DNA from: Deltaproteobacteria bacterium
GTDB lineage: Bacteria; Desulfobacterota; Binatia; Binatales; Binataceae
Length of the DNA: 14,682 nt
Assembly (NCBI GenBank): GCA_003161515.1
Contig: PMOH01000462.1
Coordinates: forward strand, 1-14,682
Direction of reading: 5' to 3'
The notes under the pieces: model-generated
What the model saw: the letters and a program-made list of their open reading frames with translations, nothing else
Databases searched by the model: none
Told to the model about the DNA's origin: nothing
Position numbers and translations under genes: made by a program
Part shown: piece by piece, positions 1-7,446 of the stretch
Position numbering within the stretch: position 1 is the first letter of the stretch
Layout: each line of letters opens with the position of its first letter

Positions 1-728
1 GCGCGCGGATCGCGTCCGGTCGAGACGTGGAACGTGATCGGAAGGTCAGCTTCCTGGATCACCGACCAGAGTGGATCGAAAATCGGCAGATTGTAGTTAG
101 GATGACGGGCGTCATGCGCGCCGAAGATCGGCTTGCACGGAAGAGTCAGGCCGCGGAATCCAAGTTTCGCGACGCGCTCGACTTCTTTAATCGAGCCCGG
201 CAGATCCGCGGTCGCGATTGCGGCGAGCGGCGACATGCGATCGTTGTACCTGGCGAAAGTTTCCCAGGCCCAGTCGTTGTAGATGCGGCATTGCGCATGC
301 GCGAAGTCGGCATCGGGCGTCGCCCACATCGTGAGACCTTTGTTGGGGAAGATAATTTCCGCATCGACGCCGTCGCGGATCTGATCTTTCAGCCGCTGCT
401 CGGGATCGGCGCCTGACTTCGAGCGCAGATGGTCTTCGCCTTCGAGGCGGCTGTCGAGCAGACGCGAGCGGGCCCATCCTTCGGAGATTGCCCACTTGAC
501 GCCGTTTTCGTCGACCTCGATTCGCGGCAGGCGATCGCGAAACTTGCGATCGATGCGCTCGACCCACAGATTCGACGGCTCGTTGCAGTGACAGTCCGCC
601 GAGACCATCAGGTACTTGTCGGGGTCGTTGGGGCGCGCGGTACGTTTCCATCCGGAATGTCCGGGAGTTTCCAGTCGCCAGCGGTTGGGTTCGTTGATTT
701 CGTTCTCGGTGATATTTGCGCCTGACAT
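1..728 (-). CDS. Amidohydrolase family protein (amidohydrolase 2 type), N-terminal part, cut by window edge
   Basis: The reading frame is open from an ATG at 726-728 to the left edge, giving about 242 residues without a stop. Residues 43-51 (SADCHCNEP) match the N-terminal metal-site strand of soil amidohydrolase-2 proteins, where a His sits just before an Asn/Ser-Glu-Pro turn. Residues 229-237 (LPITFHVST) look like the later strand that supplies a metal-binding His (H234). Family members are TIM-barrel, metal-dependent hydrolases or decarboxylases such as the ACMSD-like group; the actual substrate cannot be told from this part. The start is supported by a GGAGG ribosome site at 736-740 with 7 bases of spacing. 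The gene is divergent from the gluconokinase, so the 87-base gap probably holds promoters for both. The C-terminal barrel and catalytic Asp lie outside the window. Confidence 0.85.
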   Translation of the reverse strand, partial: MSGANITENEINEPNRWRLETPGHSGWKRTARPNDPDKYLMVSADCHCNEPSNLWVERIDRKFRDRLPRIEVDENGVKWAISEGWARSRLLDSRLEGEDHLRSKSGADPEQRLKDQIRDGVDAEIIFPNKGLTMWATPDADFAHAQCRIYNDWAWETFARYNDRMSPLAAIATADLPGSIKEVERVAKLGFRGLTLPCKPIFGAHDARHPNYNLPIFDPLWSVIQEADLPITFHVSTGRDPR

Positions 729-815
729 TACGATACCTCCGAAGCGGCTACTTCGATGAGTGACGATCGTATGTTAGACGGACCTTGTGAAGTGTCAAGG
801 AAGCGCAGGAGTGGC
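729..815. promoter_or_regulatory. Divergent promoter region between amidohydrolase and gluconokinase
   Basis: This is the only spacer between two divergently read genes, so both must start from here or from further inside the neighbour. It contains the GGAGG ribosome site of the amidohydrolase (736-740, minus strand) and an AGGAG ribosome site for the kinase (807-811, plus strand). I see no convincing -35/-10 pair; a TATGTT at about 771-776 is a weak -10 candidate for the kinase. Confidence 0.45.
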
Positions 816-1301
816 ATGGTTGTAATTGTCATGGGAGTTACCGGTGCGGGGAAGACTACTGTGGGGGGCGCGCTTGCTTCGGCGCTTGGATGGGAGTTTC
901 ACGATGGCGATGAACTGCATTCGGAAGCGAGCAAGCGCAAGATGCATCTTGGGATTGCGCTTGATGACGACGATCGCGCGCCGTGGTTGTGTGCGCTTAG
1001 GAAACTGATACAGGGAATGGTGTCCGAAAAGAGAAATGGAGTCGTCGCGTGTTCGGCGCTGAAGCAGTCGTATCGTGACGAGTTGGTGGTCGATCCGAAG
1101 TTGGTGAAGATTGTGTATTTGAAGGGATCGAAACAGGTGATCGGCGAGCGGCTGCGCAAGCGCGTCGGGCATTTCATGAATCCTGATCTTCTTCAGAGTC
1201 AGTTCGATACGCTGGAGGAGCCGCGTGATGCGATCGTCGTCGATGTCTCGACGGTTCCGGAAGCCATCGTCAGTGCGATTAGGATGCGGCTTGAGTGCTA
1301 G
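816..1301 (+). CDS. gntK: Gluconokinase (GntK-type, P-loop kinase)
   Basis: Phosphorylates D-gluconate with ATP to 6-phosphogluconate in the cytoplasm, feeding the pentose phosphate and Entner-Doudoroff pathways. The 161-residue product shows the GntK signatures in order: P-loop GVTGAGKTT (7-15), the substrate segment FHDGDELH (28-35), the DDDDRAPWL block (50-58), CSALKQSYRD (79-88) and GHFMNPDLLQSQFDTLEEP (118-136). The length fits the usual 160-175 residues. An upstream in-frame ATG at 756 would add 20 residues unlike the family. The ATG at 816 begins right at the first beta strand and has AGGAG four bases upstream, so I chose it. No gluconate transporter or edd/eda gene is adjacent; the convergent MFS carrier does not look like a GntP permease. 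The nucleotide fold and lid are complete and the protein should be active. Confidence 0.93.
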   Translation: MVVIVMGVTGAGKTTVGGALASALGWEFHDGDELHSEASKRKMHLGIALDDDDRAPWLCALRKLIQGMVSEKRNGVVACSALKQSYRDELVVDPKLVKIVYLKGSKQVIGERLRKRVGHFMNPDLLQSQFDTLEEPRDAIVVDVSTVPEAIVSAIRMRLEC

Positions 1302-1327
1302 CGTAGTTGCCGCGGTCGGACACAACC

Positions 1328-1406
1328 TAACCCTAACCCCTTGCCGAGCGGAAAGGGGAACCGGATTTTTGGGAGTAGCCTCTTCGCGAGCGGGAGGGGA
1401 AAAAAC
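1328..1406. repeat. REP-like structured intergenic element with two stem-loops
   Basis: The spacer between the convergent kinase and MFS genes holds two consecutive GC-rich inverted repeats. The first is CCCCTT / AAGGGG at 1337-1342 and 1353-1358 with an inner CCG-AG-CGG. The second is CCTC / GAGG at 1379-1382 and 1394-1397 around TCGCGA. This layout, with a CCCTAACCC-type lead-in, resembles the dispersed REP-like intergenic repeats of many GC-rich soil genomes. Whether it is repeated in this genome cannot be seen here. Confidence 0.5.
1337..1370 (+). terminator. Probable terminator of gluconokinase
   Basis: A six-pair stem (CCCCTT/AAGGGG) with an inner three-pair extension lies 35 bases after the kinase stop codon. 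It is followed, after AACCGGA, by a run of five T at 1366-1370. The T run is not immediately after the stem, so it is a fair rather than ideal intrinsic terminator. Confidence 0.45.
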
Positions 1407-1413
1407 CAACGAT

Positions 1414-2748
1414 TTATTCGGTGATGACTGGAGGCTTTGCGCCGACGCTTGGCGAGAGTTCTTCCAACGTTTTGCCGCGAGTCTCGGGGACGAACCACAC
1501 GACCAGGACGACTCCGATTAGCGGACCGACGGCGAAGAGCGACGCTGCGTTGCCCAGACCGCCGAGCGGCGCCGATAGCAAGCCGATGACGACTGGCGAA
1601 AGCATCCAGCAGATTTGCCCGATCACCTGGACGCACAGGCTGTAGCCGGTGGCGCGAATCGCGGTTGGGAACAACTCGGTCGAGAGCGCTGAAGTTGCGG
1701 TGCGCGCCGCCTGGTAGGCGAACATCGTGACGACTTCGGCCGCGAGGATCGAACCGTAGGTGTCACTGGTGAACAGCACGTACATTGCGGCCGCCGACAT
1801 CAGGTAGAAAAGGCTGGTGGTGAATTTTCGGCCGAGCCGGTCCATCAGAAAGCCGCTGAGCATGCTGCCGATCGTGCCCATCGCGTAGGCGAGGATTATC
1901 GCTGCGGCGACCTGGTGGGATTTCCAGTGATGATCGCGGCGCGCATAGAGGCTGAAGTAGGTAACCGTCGGGCCGCCGACCAATCCGATCGAGTTCCACA
2001 GGCCGGCCATCAGCAGCAGGCGCGAGCGGTACGGTCCCATCAGGGGAATCAGGCAATTGCGAATCGAAGTCCAGAAAGCGGGGCGCGGTTGGCCGGCGGC
2101 GGCGCGGGCGCGCTCGAGGGCGTTGAAGCGAGCGGTCTCGCGCAGTCCGCGGCGCAAAAACGCGACCATCATCAGCGGCGCGAGGCCGAGCAGGTACATC
2201 CCGCGCCATCCCCAGGTCGATTCCGCCATGATTGCGTAGGTCAATGCGGCAGCGGTCACGCCGAGGAAGGCGACCATGTGCAGGGCGGCGATCGCGCGTC
2301 CGCGGCGCGCGTCGGGAAATTCCTCGCTGATCATCGTGACGGCGACGCCGAACTCGGCCGCCAGAAAAATCTGCGCGAGACTTTGGAAGATCGTAAACGA
2401 TCCGACGCCTCTCGAAAGCGCGGTGAACAAAGTCAGAATCGTGTAACAGAGTACGGTCACGGAGATGATCGGTTTGCGACCGTAACGATCGGCGAGGATT
2501 ACGACGAAGAACGAAAGCATGCCGCCGAAGCGCACGATCGACGCCATCGCGCCGATGGCCGGATCGCCGAGGTGAAAGGTCTTGGCGATTTCGGGCGTCG
2601 CCAGGTGGAAGATCGTGATGTCGTAGCCTTCGAAGATCGTGGCCGACATCAGCATCGCGAACAACGCCGCCAGGTAGCGGCTCGGCCTCGGGATCCAGAC
2701 CGGTGGCTTCGATTGTTCTAACGAGCTGTTTGGTTGGGCGGCCTGCAT
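1414..2748 (-). CDS. MFS transporter, aromatic-acid/sugar-porter-like
   Basis: A 12-helix proton-coupled major facilitator of the inner membrane. The product (444 residues from the ATG at 2746-2748) begins TM1 with FEGYDITIF (39-47), the acidic TM1 motif typical of the aromatic acid:H+ symporter (AAHS) group. The loop 2-3 signature ADRYGRKP is at 86-93, its C-terminal counterpart MDRLGRKF follows TM8, and the family tail PETRGKTLEEL is near the end. A TTG at 2812 would extend it by 22 unremarkable residues, so the ATG is preferred although it has no clear Shine-Dalgarno sequence. It lies downstream of the exported propeller gene on the same strand but is separated by a hairpin, and it converges with gntK. 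The substrate is unknown; an organic or aromatic acid is the best guess. Confidence 0.85.
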   Translation of the reverse strand: MQAAQPNSSLEQSKPPVWIPRPSRYLAALFAMLMSATIFEGYDITIFHLATPEIAKTFHLGDPAIGAMASIVRFGGMLSFFVVILADRYGRKPIISVTVLCYTILTLFTALSRGVGSFTIFQSLAQIFLAAEFGVAVTMISEEFPDARRGRAIAALHMVAFLGVTAAALTYAIMAESTWGWRGMYLLGLAPLMMVAFLRRGLRETARFNALERARAAAGQPRPAFWTSIRNCLIPLMGPYRSRLLLMAGLWNSIGLVGGPTVTYFSLYARRDHHWKSHQVAAAIILAYAMGTIGSMLSGFLMDRLGRKFTTSLFYLMSAAAMYVLFTSDTYGSILAAEVVTMFAYQAARTATSALSTELFPTAIRATGYSLCVQVIGQICWMLSPVVIGLLSAPLGGLGNAASLFAVGPLIGVVLVVWFVPETRGKTLEELSPSVGAKPPVITE

Positions 2749-2800
2749 CGCGGTTGCGCGCGCGAGGCGCACGTCGTTCCAGCTAAGGGTTTCAGATCGC

Positions 2801-2824
2801 GAAACCCCCGGCAAGCCGGGTTTC
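2801..2824 (-). terminator. Hairpin between the exported propeller gene and the MFS gene
   Basis: On the minus strand GAAACCCGGC pairs with GCCGGGGGTTTC across a two-base loop, leaving a two-base bulge. It starts 12 bases after the stop codon of the upstream gene (TAG at 2837-2839). A short T run is part of the stem but no U tract follows, so termination is likely but not certain. It suggests the MFS gene has its own promoter. Confidence 0.5.
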
Positions 2825-2836
2825 CGGGCTGCAGTG

Positions 2837-5398
2837 CTACTTCGAAGTGCCGAAGATTTTTATGTGTTGCGGGCTGTTGGCGGCGTCGTCGTGAAGCTCG
2901 AGAATGCCGTGATACTTGCCGTGTTTGTGCGGAGCGAACTCGACCGAGATGGTGCAGGCGCCGCCGTTGGGCGCGATGGTAGTGCAGGTGTTGGCGGTGA
3001 CGTTGAACGGCGGAGTGGCTGCAGGAGCGGTCGTGAACGTAATCGGCGCCGGGCTGTCATTGATCAGCGTGATACTCTGGGCAACGCTGGCAGCGTCCGC
3101 CGATACTGGTCCGAAGGTCAACGATTTCGGCTGCGCTCTCATCTTCGGTGCGACGCCTTTGCCCTTCAGTTTGATTACGCGCACTCCGAACCTGGCATCG
3201 CTGTTCAACCGCAGCTGCCCGAGCTGTTTTCCTTTCACGGTTGGTTTCGATGCGACGGCGACCGTACAAGAAGCCCCGGCCGGCAACACTGACGGGCAAT
3301 TGTTCGAGGTCACGACGAATCCACTACTCACCGTCGGCGGATCCAGGGCTACCGCCGCATTCGCAGCGGTGTTGGTGATGGTTACGTTGGCCGCCTTGCC
3401 CGCATGACCGACGACCTGGAGCGGGAACGAGATCGAAGTCGGTTTGGCATAAAGCGTCGCGAAGACCGGGCTCGGAGAGGCGGTCGGAGTGGGCGTGTCA
3501 GAGGGCGTTGCGGTGACGCTGGCAGTCGGCGTCGCGGCGGCGGTCGCAGTGGGCGTGGGCGTGCCGGTCGGCGCGGTACTGGACGCGGTGGGCGTCGCGG
3601 TCAAAGTAGAGGTGGCTGTGACGCTGGCGGTTGGCGTCGCGGACGGAGTTGCAGTCGCGGACGGAGTTGCGGTAGCGGTCGCGGTAGCCGTCGCGGTCCG
3701 AGTCGGGGACTTTCTTCCATCGGGGAACAATCCGAATACCGCGAGCCGGGCCTGGGTTCCGACGTAAACCGATCCATTCGCGACGGTGGGGACGGTGAAC
3801 TTCACTGCCAGTCCCGGATGGTCCGCGCTGAATTTGTTACTGTCGTAGAGCTCGGTGGCCAGGTTGGTCGCGTCGAAAGCATAGAGAATCGAGGGGCCAC
3901 CTGTATTCCATTGCGAGGTTTCGAGCGCCCATAGAATACCGCCGGTGGCGCCATTGGCAGAGATGACGGGCGATCCGCCGGGGTATCCAAAAGTGTAGTT
4001 CACCGAGGCCGCTTCGGGCGGCGTCTGGATCAATCCGTTGGAGATCACGAACATCTTCGGCTGATCGGCTCCGCCAATCGTGTAGATCATGTTCTGCAGG
4101 CCGACACTCGGCACCGTCCCCTGCCAATACGCGGGCGTGCTGAACATTCCACCGACTGCGGTGAGCAGTTCCTGCACCATCTGGTCCGTGGTGGCGTTGA
4201 AGCCGCCCATGCTGTCGCGATTCACCAGGTAGATTGTGCCGACCTTGCCGATGCCGACCATCAGGTGAGGATTCGGACCGGGCTGATCGGGCAGCAGCAG
4301 GTTACCGCCCGAACCCATGTCGAGGTCGTCGTCGTCAAGCACGAGCTCGTTGAGCGGAGTGAAGAAACTCGTGACCGACATGGTGCCGGCCCCGGGCGTC
4401 AGACGGAGAATACTGTCGCCGTAATTAATTCGGGGAGTGGAGGTATCGAAGGTTCCGTTGCCAGTGATGGTGATCAGGTCGCCGTTGGTATCAACACCCG
4501 GACCGCATCCCGACTCCCAGATGCCCGCCTGGTCGCCGTTGGGCGAAGTATTGAACACAACCACTTGCACCAATGAGGTCTCGTCATAGCCGAGGACCCA
4601 GCCGTGATACGGCCCAATGTCGCAATGCGACGCGAAGCTCAAATAGACCACGCCGTTCGCGAGCGTCAGTGCCGGACGATCCTGCTGCAACAAGGGATCA
4701 AAAGAGACGACGCCCTTGACGGCGTCCTCTCCGGTTCCCGGGACGCTCGCCGAAATCGTCACGGGACTATTCGGCTGCTCGAGCCCGGTCGTGATATCGA
4801 GCGCGTGAAGTTGCTGCTGATAATTACCGGGGCTCAGCTTGACCTTGGAAACGACGTAGAGCGTCCCCGTGGCCGGGTCGATGACGGGAGTGGCGGTGAT
4901 GCCGATAATCGGGACGAGGTCGGTGCATCCGATATCGGTCGCCGGCACCGCGGTAATTCCGGCGGCCGGATTGATGAAGCTGGTCTGCCAGAGCGCCGGA
5001 CCTGGCTCGTCCGCGTCAAATGCATAGACGCTGTCGTTCTCCGTCGCGACGTACACGACGTTGTGCGCTCCCAGGCCAGGAATCGATACGTTGGGGACGT
5101 AGAGCGGCTGTGCGTAGGCGGCGCCGTCGATAGCGTCGGCGAACAGCAGGCCGAATTGCGATGGCTTGACTGTCGAGGGAGTCAGGATACTCTCGGTGAG
5201 GTTTTGGCCGGTGCGGAAATTATCGTTGCGATATAAAAATGTGCCGGTGTAGCCCGGCTCCAATGCGCGCATCACCGCGTGGGCGGAGCGGGATTGGCCC
5301 GGTACGATCGCCGCGTGACCGCTAAGCTCCGCGCCGGAGATAACTGCGACAAGCGCCGCCGTACCCAGCACCAAACCACGCAACGATCGCAGTGTCAC
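2837..5398 (-). CDS. Exported beta-propeller (PQQ-like) protein with Thr/Pro linker and C-terminal choice-of-anchor-D-like domains
   Basis: An 853-residue exported protein of unknown function. Residues 1-30 form a signal peptide (basic start, hydrophobic stretch LVLGTAALVAVI, cleavage near GHAA). Residues about 45-560 are rich in repeated strands such as VVYVATENDSVYAFDAD and TLYVVSKV, as in PQQ-like or quinoprotein beta-propellers. Residues about 562-645 are a low-complexity Thr/Ala/Pro/Ser linker. Residues about 650-853 contain two Ig-like repeats with the choice-of-anchor-D (ASPM/SPD-2/Hydin-like) pattern: a basis strand SISFPLQVVG or SLTFGPVSAD, then paired Cys (NNCPSVLPAGASCTV and NTCTTIAPNGGACTI). 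These are typical of surface or secreted proteins. No PQQ-dehydrogenase catalytic motif was recognised, so enzymatic activity is doubtful. It starts at GTG 5396-5398, with GGGG four bases upstream (minus strand), and is probably monocistronic. Confidence 0.82.
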   Translation of the reverse strand: MTLRSLRGLVLGTAALVAVISGAELSGHAAIVPGQSRSAHAVMRALEPGYTGTFLYRNDNFRTGQNLTESILTPSTVKPSQFGLLFADAIDGAAYAQPLYVPNVSIPGLGAHNVVYVATENDSVYAFDADEPGPALWQTSFINPAAGITAVPATDIGCTDLVPIIGITATPVIDPATGTLYVVSKVKLSPGNYQQQLHALDITTGLEQPNSPVTISASVPGTGEDAVKGVVSFDPLLQQDRPALTLANGVVYLSFASHCDIGPYHGWVLGYDETSLVQVVVFNTSPNGDQAGIWESGCGPGVDTNGDLITITGNGTFDTSTPRINYGDSILRLTPGAGTMSVTSFFTPLNELVLDDDDLDMGSGGNLLLPDQPGPNPHLMVGIGKVGTIYLVNRDSMGGFNATTDQMVQELLTAVGGMFSTPAYWQGTVPSVGLQNMIYTIGGADQPKMFVISNGLIQTPPEAASVNYTFGYPGGSPVISANGATGGILWALETSQWNTGGPSILYAFDATNLATELYDSNKFSADHPGLAVKFTVPTVANGSVYVGTQARLAVFGLFPDGRKSPTRTATATATATATPSATATPSATPTASVTATSTLTATPTASSTAPTGTPTPTATAAATPTASVTATPSDTPTPTASPSPVFATLYAKPTSISFPLQVVGHAGKAANVTITNTAANAAVALDPPTVSSGFVVTSNNCPSVLPAGASCTVAVASKPTVKGKQLGQLRLNSDARFGVRVIKLKGKGVAPKMRAQPKSLTFGPVSADAASVAQSITLINDSPAPITFTTAPAATPPFNVTANTCTTIAPNGGACTISVEFAPHKHGKYHGILELHDDAANSPQHIKIFGTSK
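3478..3712 (-). repeat. Degenerate tandem repeat coding the Thr/Pro/Ala linker
   Basis: Short GTCGCGGT / GGCGTC-like units recur for about 230 bases and encode alternating Thr-Ala-Thr-Pro. The matching linker tail of the second exported protein (8652-8766) uses similar units. Such tracts are prone to length change and assembly error. Confidence 0.75.
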
Positions 5399-5615
5399 TT
5401 TCCCCGCCGAATGCTAACGCCCTGTTCGCAGGGATTTTACTGACGGGAATGCGGCGCGTCTATGGCTACAGGCGGTTACGCCGGGAATCGCGGTTGAGCG
5501 CGGCTCGATTGGAGTCAAAACGGAGACAGGCCCGGCTTTCCGGGCCCGCGGATACCGCGGCTGGATTGCGACGCGTCCCCTCTTACCGCATCGCAACCCG
5601 AAGCCCGAAAAACGA
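5399..5615. other. Gene-free spacer with stable hairpins
   Basis: No credible coding sequence lies here. It carries the palindrome-rich cluster at 5529-5560 and the region in front of the GTG of the 853-residue protein. A GC-N10-GG arrangement at 5593-5607 superficially resembles a sigma54 site on the minus strand, but it is a poor match. Confidence 0.5.
5529..5560 (-). terminator. Stem-loop cluster after the 60-residue membrane protein
   Basis: GGCCCGG (5529-5535) and CCGGGCC (5540-5546) form a perfect seven-pair stem with a CTTT loop. It is adjoined by two copies of the palindrome CCGCGG (5546-5551 and 5555-5560) separated by ATA. The cluster lies about 55-85 bases beyond the stop codon at 5616 on the minus strand. 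No U tract follows, so its role as terminator is inferred from position and stability. Confidence 0.4.
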
Positions 5616-5798
5616 TCACCGTGGCGCGAGACGGTTGTCCGCTACCAGCACCGATGCGTTAGTTGCCCCCAGGTTAGTCGGCAAGTTCCGCCAGTTGTGA
5701 ACCATCGTGGCGACAATCATCGCAATCGCGATCACCGCGCCGACGATCAGAAGCAGATCATGCGATGATTTGACAATTGATTTTCCGCCCGTGCGCAT
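5616..5798 (-). CDS. Small single-pass membrane protein (60 residues), unknown function
   Basis: A short gene with a strong translation start: ATG at 5796-5798 preceded on the minus strand by GGGAGG with five bases of spacing. The N-terminal 13 residues are basic (three Lys, one Arg), then residues 14-33 form one hydrophobic helix (LLLIVGAVIAIAMIVATMV). A polar tail of about 25 residues follows (HNWRNLP and onward). The positive-inside rule places the N terminus in the cytoplasm and the tail outside. I do not recognise a family. It lies upstream of the 853-residue exported protein on the same strand but is separated by 217 bases and a stable hairpin, so co-transcription is uncertain. Confidence 0.6.
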   Translation of the reverse strand: MRTGGKSIVKSSHDLLLIVGAVIAIAMIVATMVHNWRNLPTNLGATNASVLVADNRLAPR

Positions 5799-6148
5799 TC
5801 GAAGCCTCCCGGTGAGTTGCTTCCAGGACACAACGCACCATCACGTATCATGTCGTCGCAAGATTTGGACCGTCCTACCCGACCATTTAATAGTAGGTCA
5901 AGCTGTAATATGAGCAAACCCGTCAGAGTGAATTTTTTCCTTAAGTTGAGCGGATTAATATGCAATTGTGACTCAAATTATCAATATCTTTATGTTCAGA
6001 TAATTCGTCTATCTGTAGCATTCCGGCCAATCTCCGGTAGCACAAATGCACCTCTTCCTGACCCGGACCTTCGGCAAAGTTTCGCCTGAACGGGTGGGAG
6101 ATTATGTTTCTGTTGACTCCAATCGGGTAAAAGCGTATATTCCACAGC
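5799..6148. other. Low-GC spacer, probable left flank of the insertion sequence
   Basis: About 350 bases without a credible gene. From about 5865 the composition drops clearly in GC compared with the flanks, with AT-rich stretches around 5930-6010. The right end holds the transposase promoter. One arm of an imperfect inverted match to 7739-7759 lies at 5953-5972, the only candidate for an element end that I found; the match is not good enough to call. Confidence 0.5.
6113..6141 (+). promoter_or_regulatory. Sigma70-type promoter of the transposase
   Basis: TTGACT (6113-6118) and TATATT (6136-6141) are separated by exactly 17 bases and each match the consensus hexamers at five of six positions. 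Only seven bases separate the -10 box from the ATG at 6149, so transcription should begin at or next to the start codon. No Shine-Dalgarno sequence is present. This implies a leaderless mRNA. Confidence 0.6.
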
Positions 6149-7078
6149 ATGAAGACGTTGAAAGCCTTTGAGGCTGACTTCCCCAACGAAGACGCTTGCA
6201 AGACGCTACTGGCTGAATGCCGTTGGCCCGATGGTCCGGTCTGCCCTCGTTGCGGCAATACCGGAGTCTGGGCGCTCAAGAGCAAGCCGCATCATTGGGT
6301 CTGCAAGAGCGGTAAAGTTACGACCGACACGGAAGGCAAGCAGGTCACTTGCGCGAAGAATGGCGGCTATCGTTTCAGCGTCATCACGAAGACGATCTTT
6401 CAGGATACGAAAATCCCGCTCGACATTTGGTTTCGCGTTGCCTACTTGATGCTGACCAGCAAGAAGGGAATCAGCGCACTACAGATTCATCGCACAGTGT
6501 TCGGAGAAGACTCTGGCTCCGACTATCGGACAAGCTGGTTTATGTGTCATCGGCTCCGTTGCGCGATGCGCGGCGGCATCGAACAGCTTGAAGGCGAAGT
6601 CGAAGTTGATGAGACGTATATCGGCGGCAAAGAAGGCAACAAGCATTGGGACAAGCGAGTCGGCAAGCGAGAAGCCGCTTCTAAGAAAATAACCGTTGTT
6701 GGCGCTATCTCGCGCAAGGGCAACGTCATTGCTCGCACCGTTGATGAAATGGGTTTCACTACTCTATCGGACTTCGTAGCCGAAGCAGTCTCGACAAAAG
6801 CGAAGCTGGTCGCGACGGACGAACACGCTGGCTATCGTCATCTGCGCGGCCACGGCTTCTTTCACAAAACCGTCAATCACAGCGCGCATCAGTACGTCAC
6901 CGGCTCAGTTCACACGAACACGATAGAATCGTTCTGGTCGCTGCTGAAACGCGGCATCATGGGATCATTCCATCACGTCACGCGCGAATATCTTCCACTG
7001 TACGTCAACGAGTTCGCATTCCGATTCAACGGGCGTAACGACCCCGATATGTTTCGGAAGTTGCTTCAAACGGTGTAG
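6149..7078 (+). CDS. IS1595-family transposase (ISXO2-like, DDE)
   Basis: A full-length 309-residue transposase. The N terminus has the zinc-ribbon of the family: CPRC at 32-35, with C52 and C68 as the likely second pair, spaced by an insertion of about 15 residues. The RNase H-like catalytic domain shows D154 in VEVDETYIGGK, D224 in VATDEHAGY, and the HTNTIESFWSLLKRGI block (255-270) that contributes the Asn/His and Glu of the family active site. The end YLPLYVNEFAFRFNGRNDPDMF is the characteristic IS1595 tail. All key residues are present and the frame is unbroken, so it may be active. The ATG at 6149 fits homologous starts (the MKTLKAFEADFPNEDAC pattern) despite the missing ribosome site. 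Confidence 0.93.
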   Translation: MKTLKAFEADFPNEDACKTLLAECRWPDGPVCPRCGNTGVWALKSKPHHWVCKSGKVTTDTEGKQVTCAKNGGYRFSVITKTIFQDTKIPLDIWFRVAYLMLTSKKGISALQIHRTVFGEDSGSDYRTSWFMCHRLRCAMRGGIEQLEGEVEVDETYIGGKEGNKHWDKRVGKREAASKKITVVGAISRKGNVIARTVDEMGFTTLSDFVAEAVSTKAKLVATDEHAGYRHLRGHGFFHKTVNHSAHQYVTGSVHTNTIESFWSLLKRGIMGSFHHVTREYLPLYVNEFAFRFNGRNDPDMFRKLLQTV

Positions 7079-7091
7079 CGATTCCCGCTAC
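7075..7091 (+). terminator. Inverted repeat overlapping the transposase stop codon
   Basis: GTAGCG (7075-7080) and CGCTAC (7086-7091) form a perfect six-pair stem with a five-base loop spanning the TAG stop. There is no T run after it. It may be a weak terminator or a feature of the element's end region. Confidence 0.3.
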
Positions 7092-7116
7092 GCGAAGCCC
7101 GTGCTAAAGTCGCGGG

Positions 7117-7304
7117 ATGGTCAGCGAACAAACGCGGAAAGAAGACGAATGCTTGCGGGAAGAACTTCGACACGTCGATCTAGAAAAATTGAAAGGCGTG
7201 TTGAAGCCCATGCTCGCGCCGTCGAAGAAGCAAAAGCCCTCAAGCTCGATATCGAAGTCGCCAAGCTCGCAGAGGAGTTGAAGCGACAAATTCTTAAGGA
7301 TTGA
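7117..7304 (+). pseudogene. Small helical protein, apparently frameshifted
   Basis: Two overlapping frames each look protein-like over half of this stretch. From the ATG at 7117 one frame reads a charged helical start (MVSEQTRKEDECLREELRHV and on to about LKPMLAPSKKQ near 7233) and then degenerates to Ser/Lys-rich sequence and a stop at 7280. The frame shifted by one base reads random Arg/Thr-rich sequence first and then a helix-like end (ALKLDIEVAKLAEELKRQIL) to a TGA at 7302-7304. Joining them by a single frameshift near 7215-7235 gives a plausible protein of about 62 residues. No standard programmed -1 heptamer sits at the junction. It follows the transposase by 38 bases on the same strand, so it may be an IS passenger or leftover. 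Function unknown. Confidence 0.4.
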
Positions 7305-7305
7305 G

Positions 7306-7446
7306 ATGAAGCCAAAAGCAACGCCCAAAATACCGAAGAAAGCCCTCAGCCTGATAAAGTGGGCGAATCGAGCAATTAAATCTCTCGATCCCAAAAGCAA
7401 CGTCAGCGAATTGTCTTTACGTAGTCGATTGCCTCATCGACCATAG
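7306..7446 (+). CDS. Small hypothetical ORF after the frameshifted gene, possibly truncated
   Basis: A 46-residue frame from ATG 7306 to TAG 7444-7446. The start is well supported: AAGGA at 7296-7300 with five bases of spacing, and a one-base gap from the preceding TGA, as in a coupled pair. The first 36 residues are Lys-rich and amphipathic (KKALSLIKWANRAIKSLDP), while the last ten (SRLPHRP end) look random and overlap the 3' end of the convergent gene at 7403-7633. This suggests a gene truncated by a junction near 7405-7415. Unknown function. Confidence 0.35.
   Translation: MKPKATPKIPKKALSLIKWANRAIKSLDPKSNVSELSLRSRLPHRP

Larger units (their letters stand above)
6105..7091 (+). mobile_element. 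IS1595-family insertion sequence, ends not resolved
   Basis: The element is recognised from its single intact transposase, its own promoter and the lower GC of the surrounding island. Coordinates given are the minimal promoter-to-hairpin span. IS1595-type elements normally have short terminal inverted repeats and make 8-base target duplications; I could not identify either with confidence, so the true element may be larger and may include the small ORFs at 7117-7446. Confidence 0.6.

Noticed and set aside
756..815. Longer gluconokinase starting at ATG 756
   Set aside because: The extra 20 residues do not resemble the family, and ATG 816 has an AGGAG site and begins at the first beta strand.
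1328..1340. Telomere-like TAACCCTAACCC
   Set aside because: Only two units within a REP-like element in a bacterial context; chance or part of the repeat.
795..1409. Minus-strand open frame opposite gluconokinase
   Set aside because: It is antisense to a fully conserved kinase, and its low-complexity sequence matches no recognisable family.
3478..3712. CRISPR-like or minisatellite array
   Set aside because: The units are irregular, have no unique spacers and lie in frame within a Thr/Pro linker.
5593..5607. Second sigma54-like GC-N10-GG site on the minus strand
   Set aside because: The -24 half keeps only GG, it lies just after a stop codon, and there is no dyad upstream. Expected by chance.
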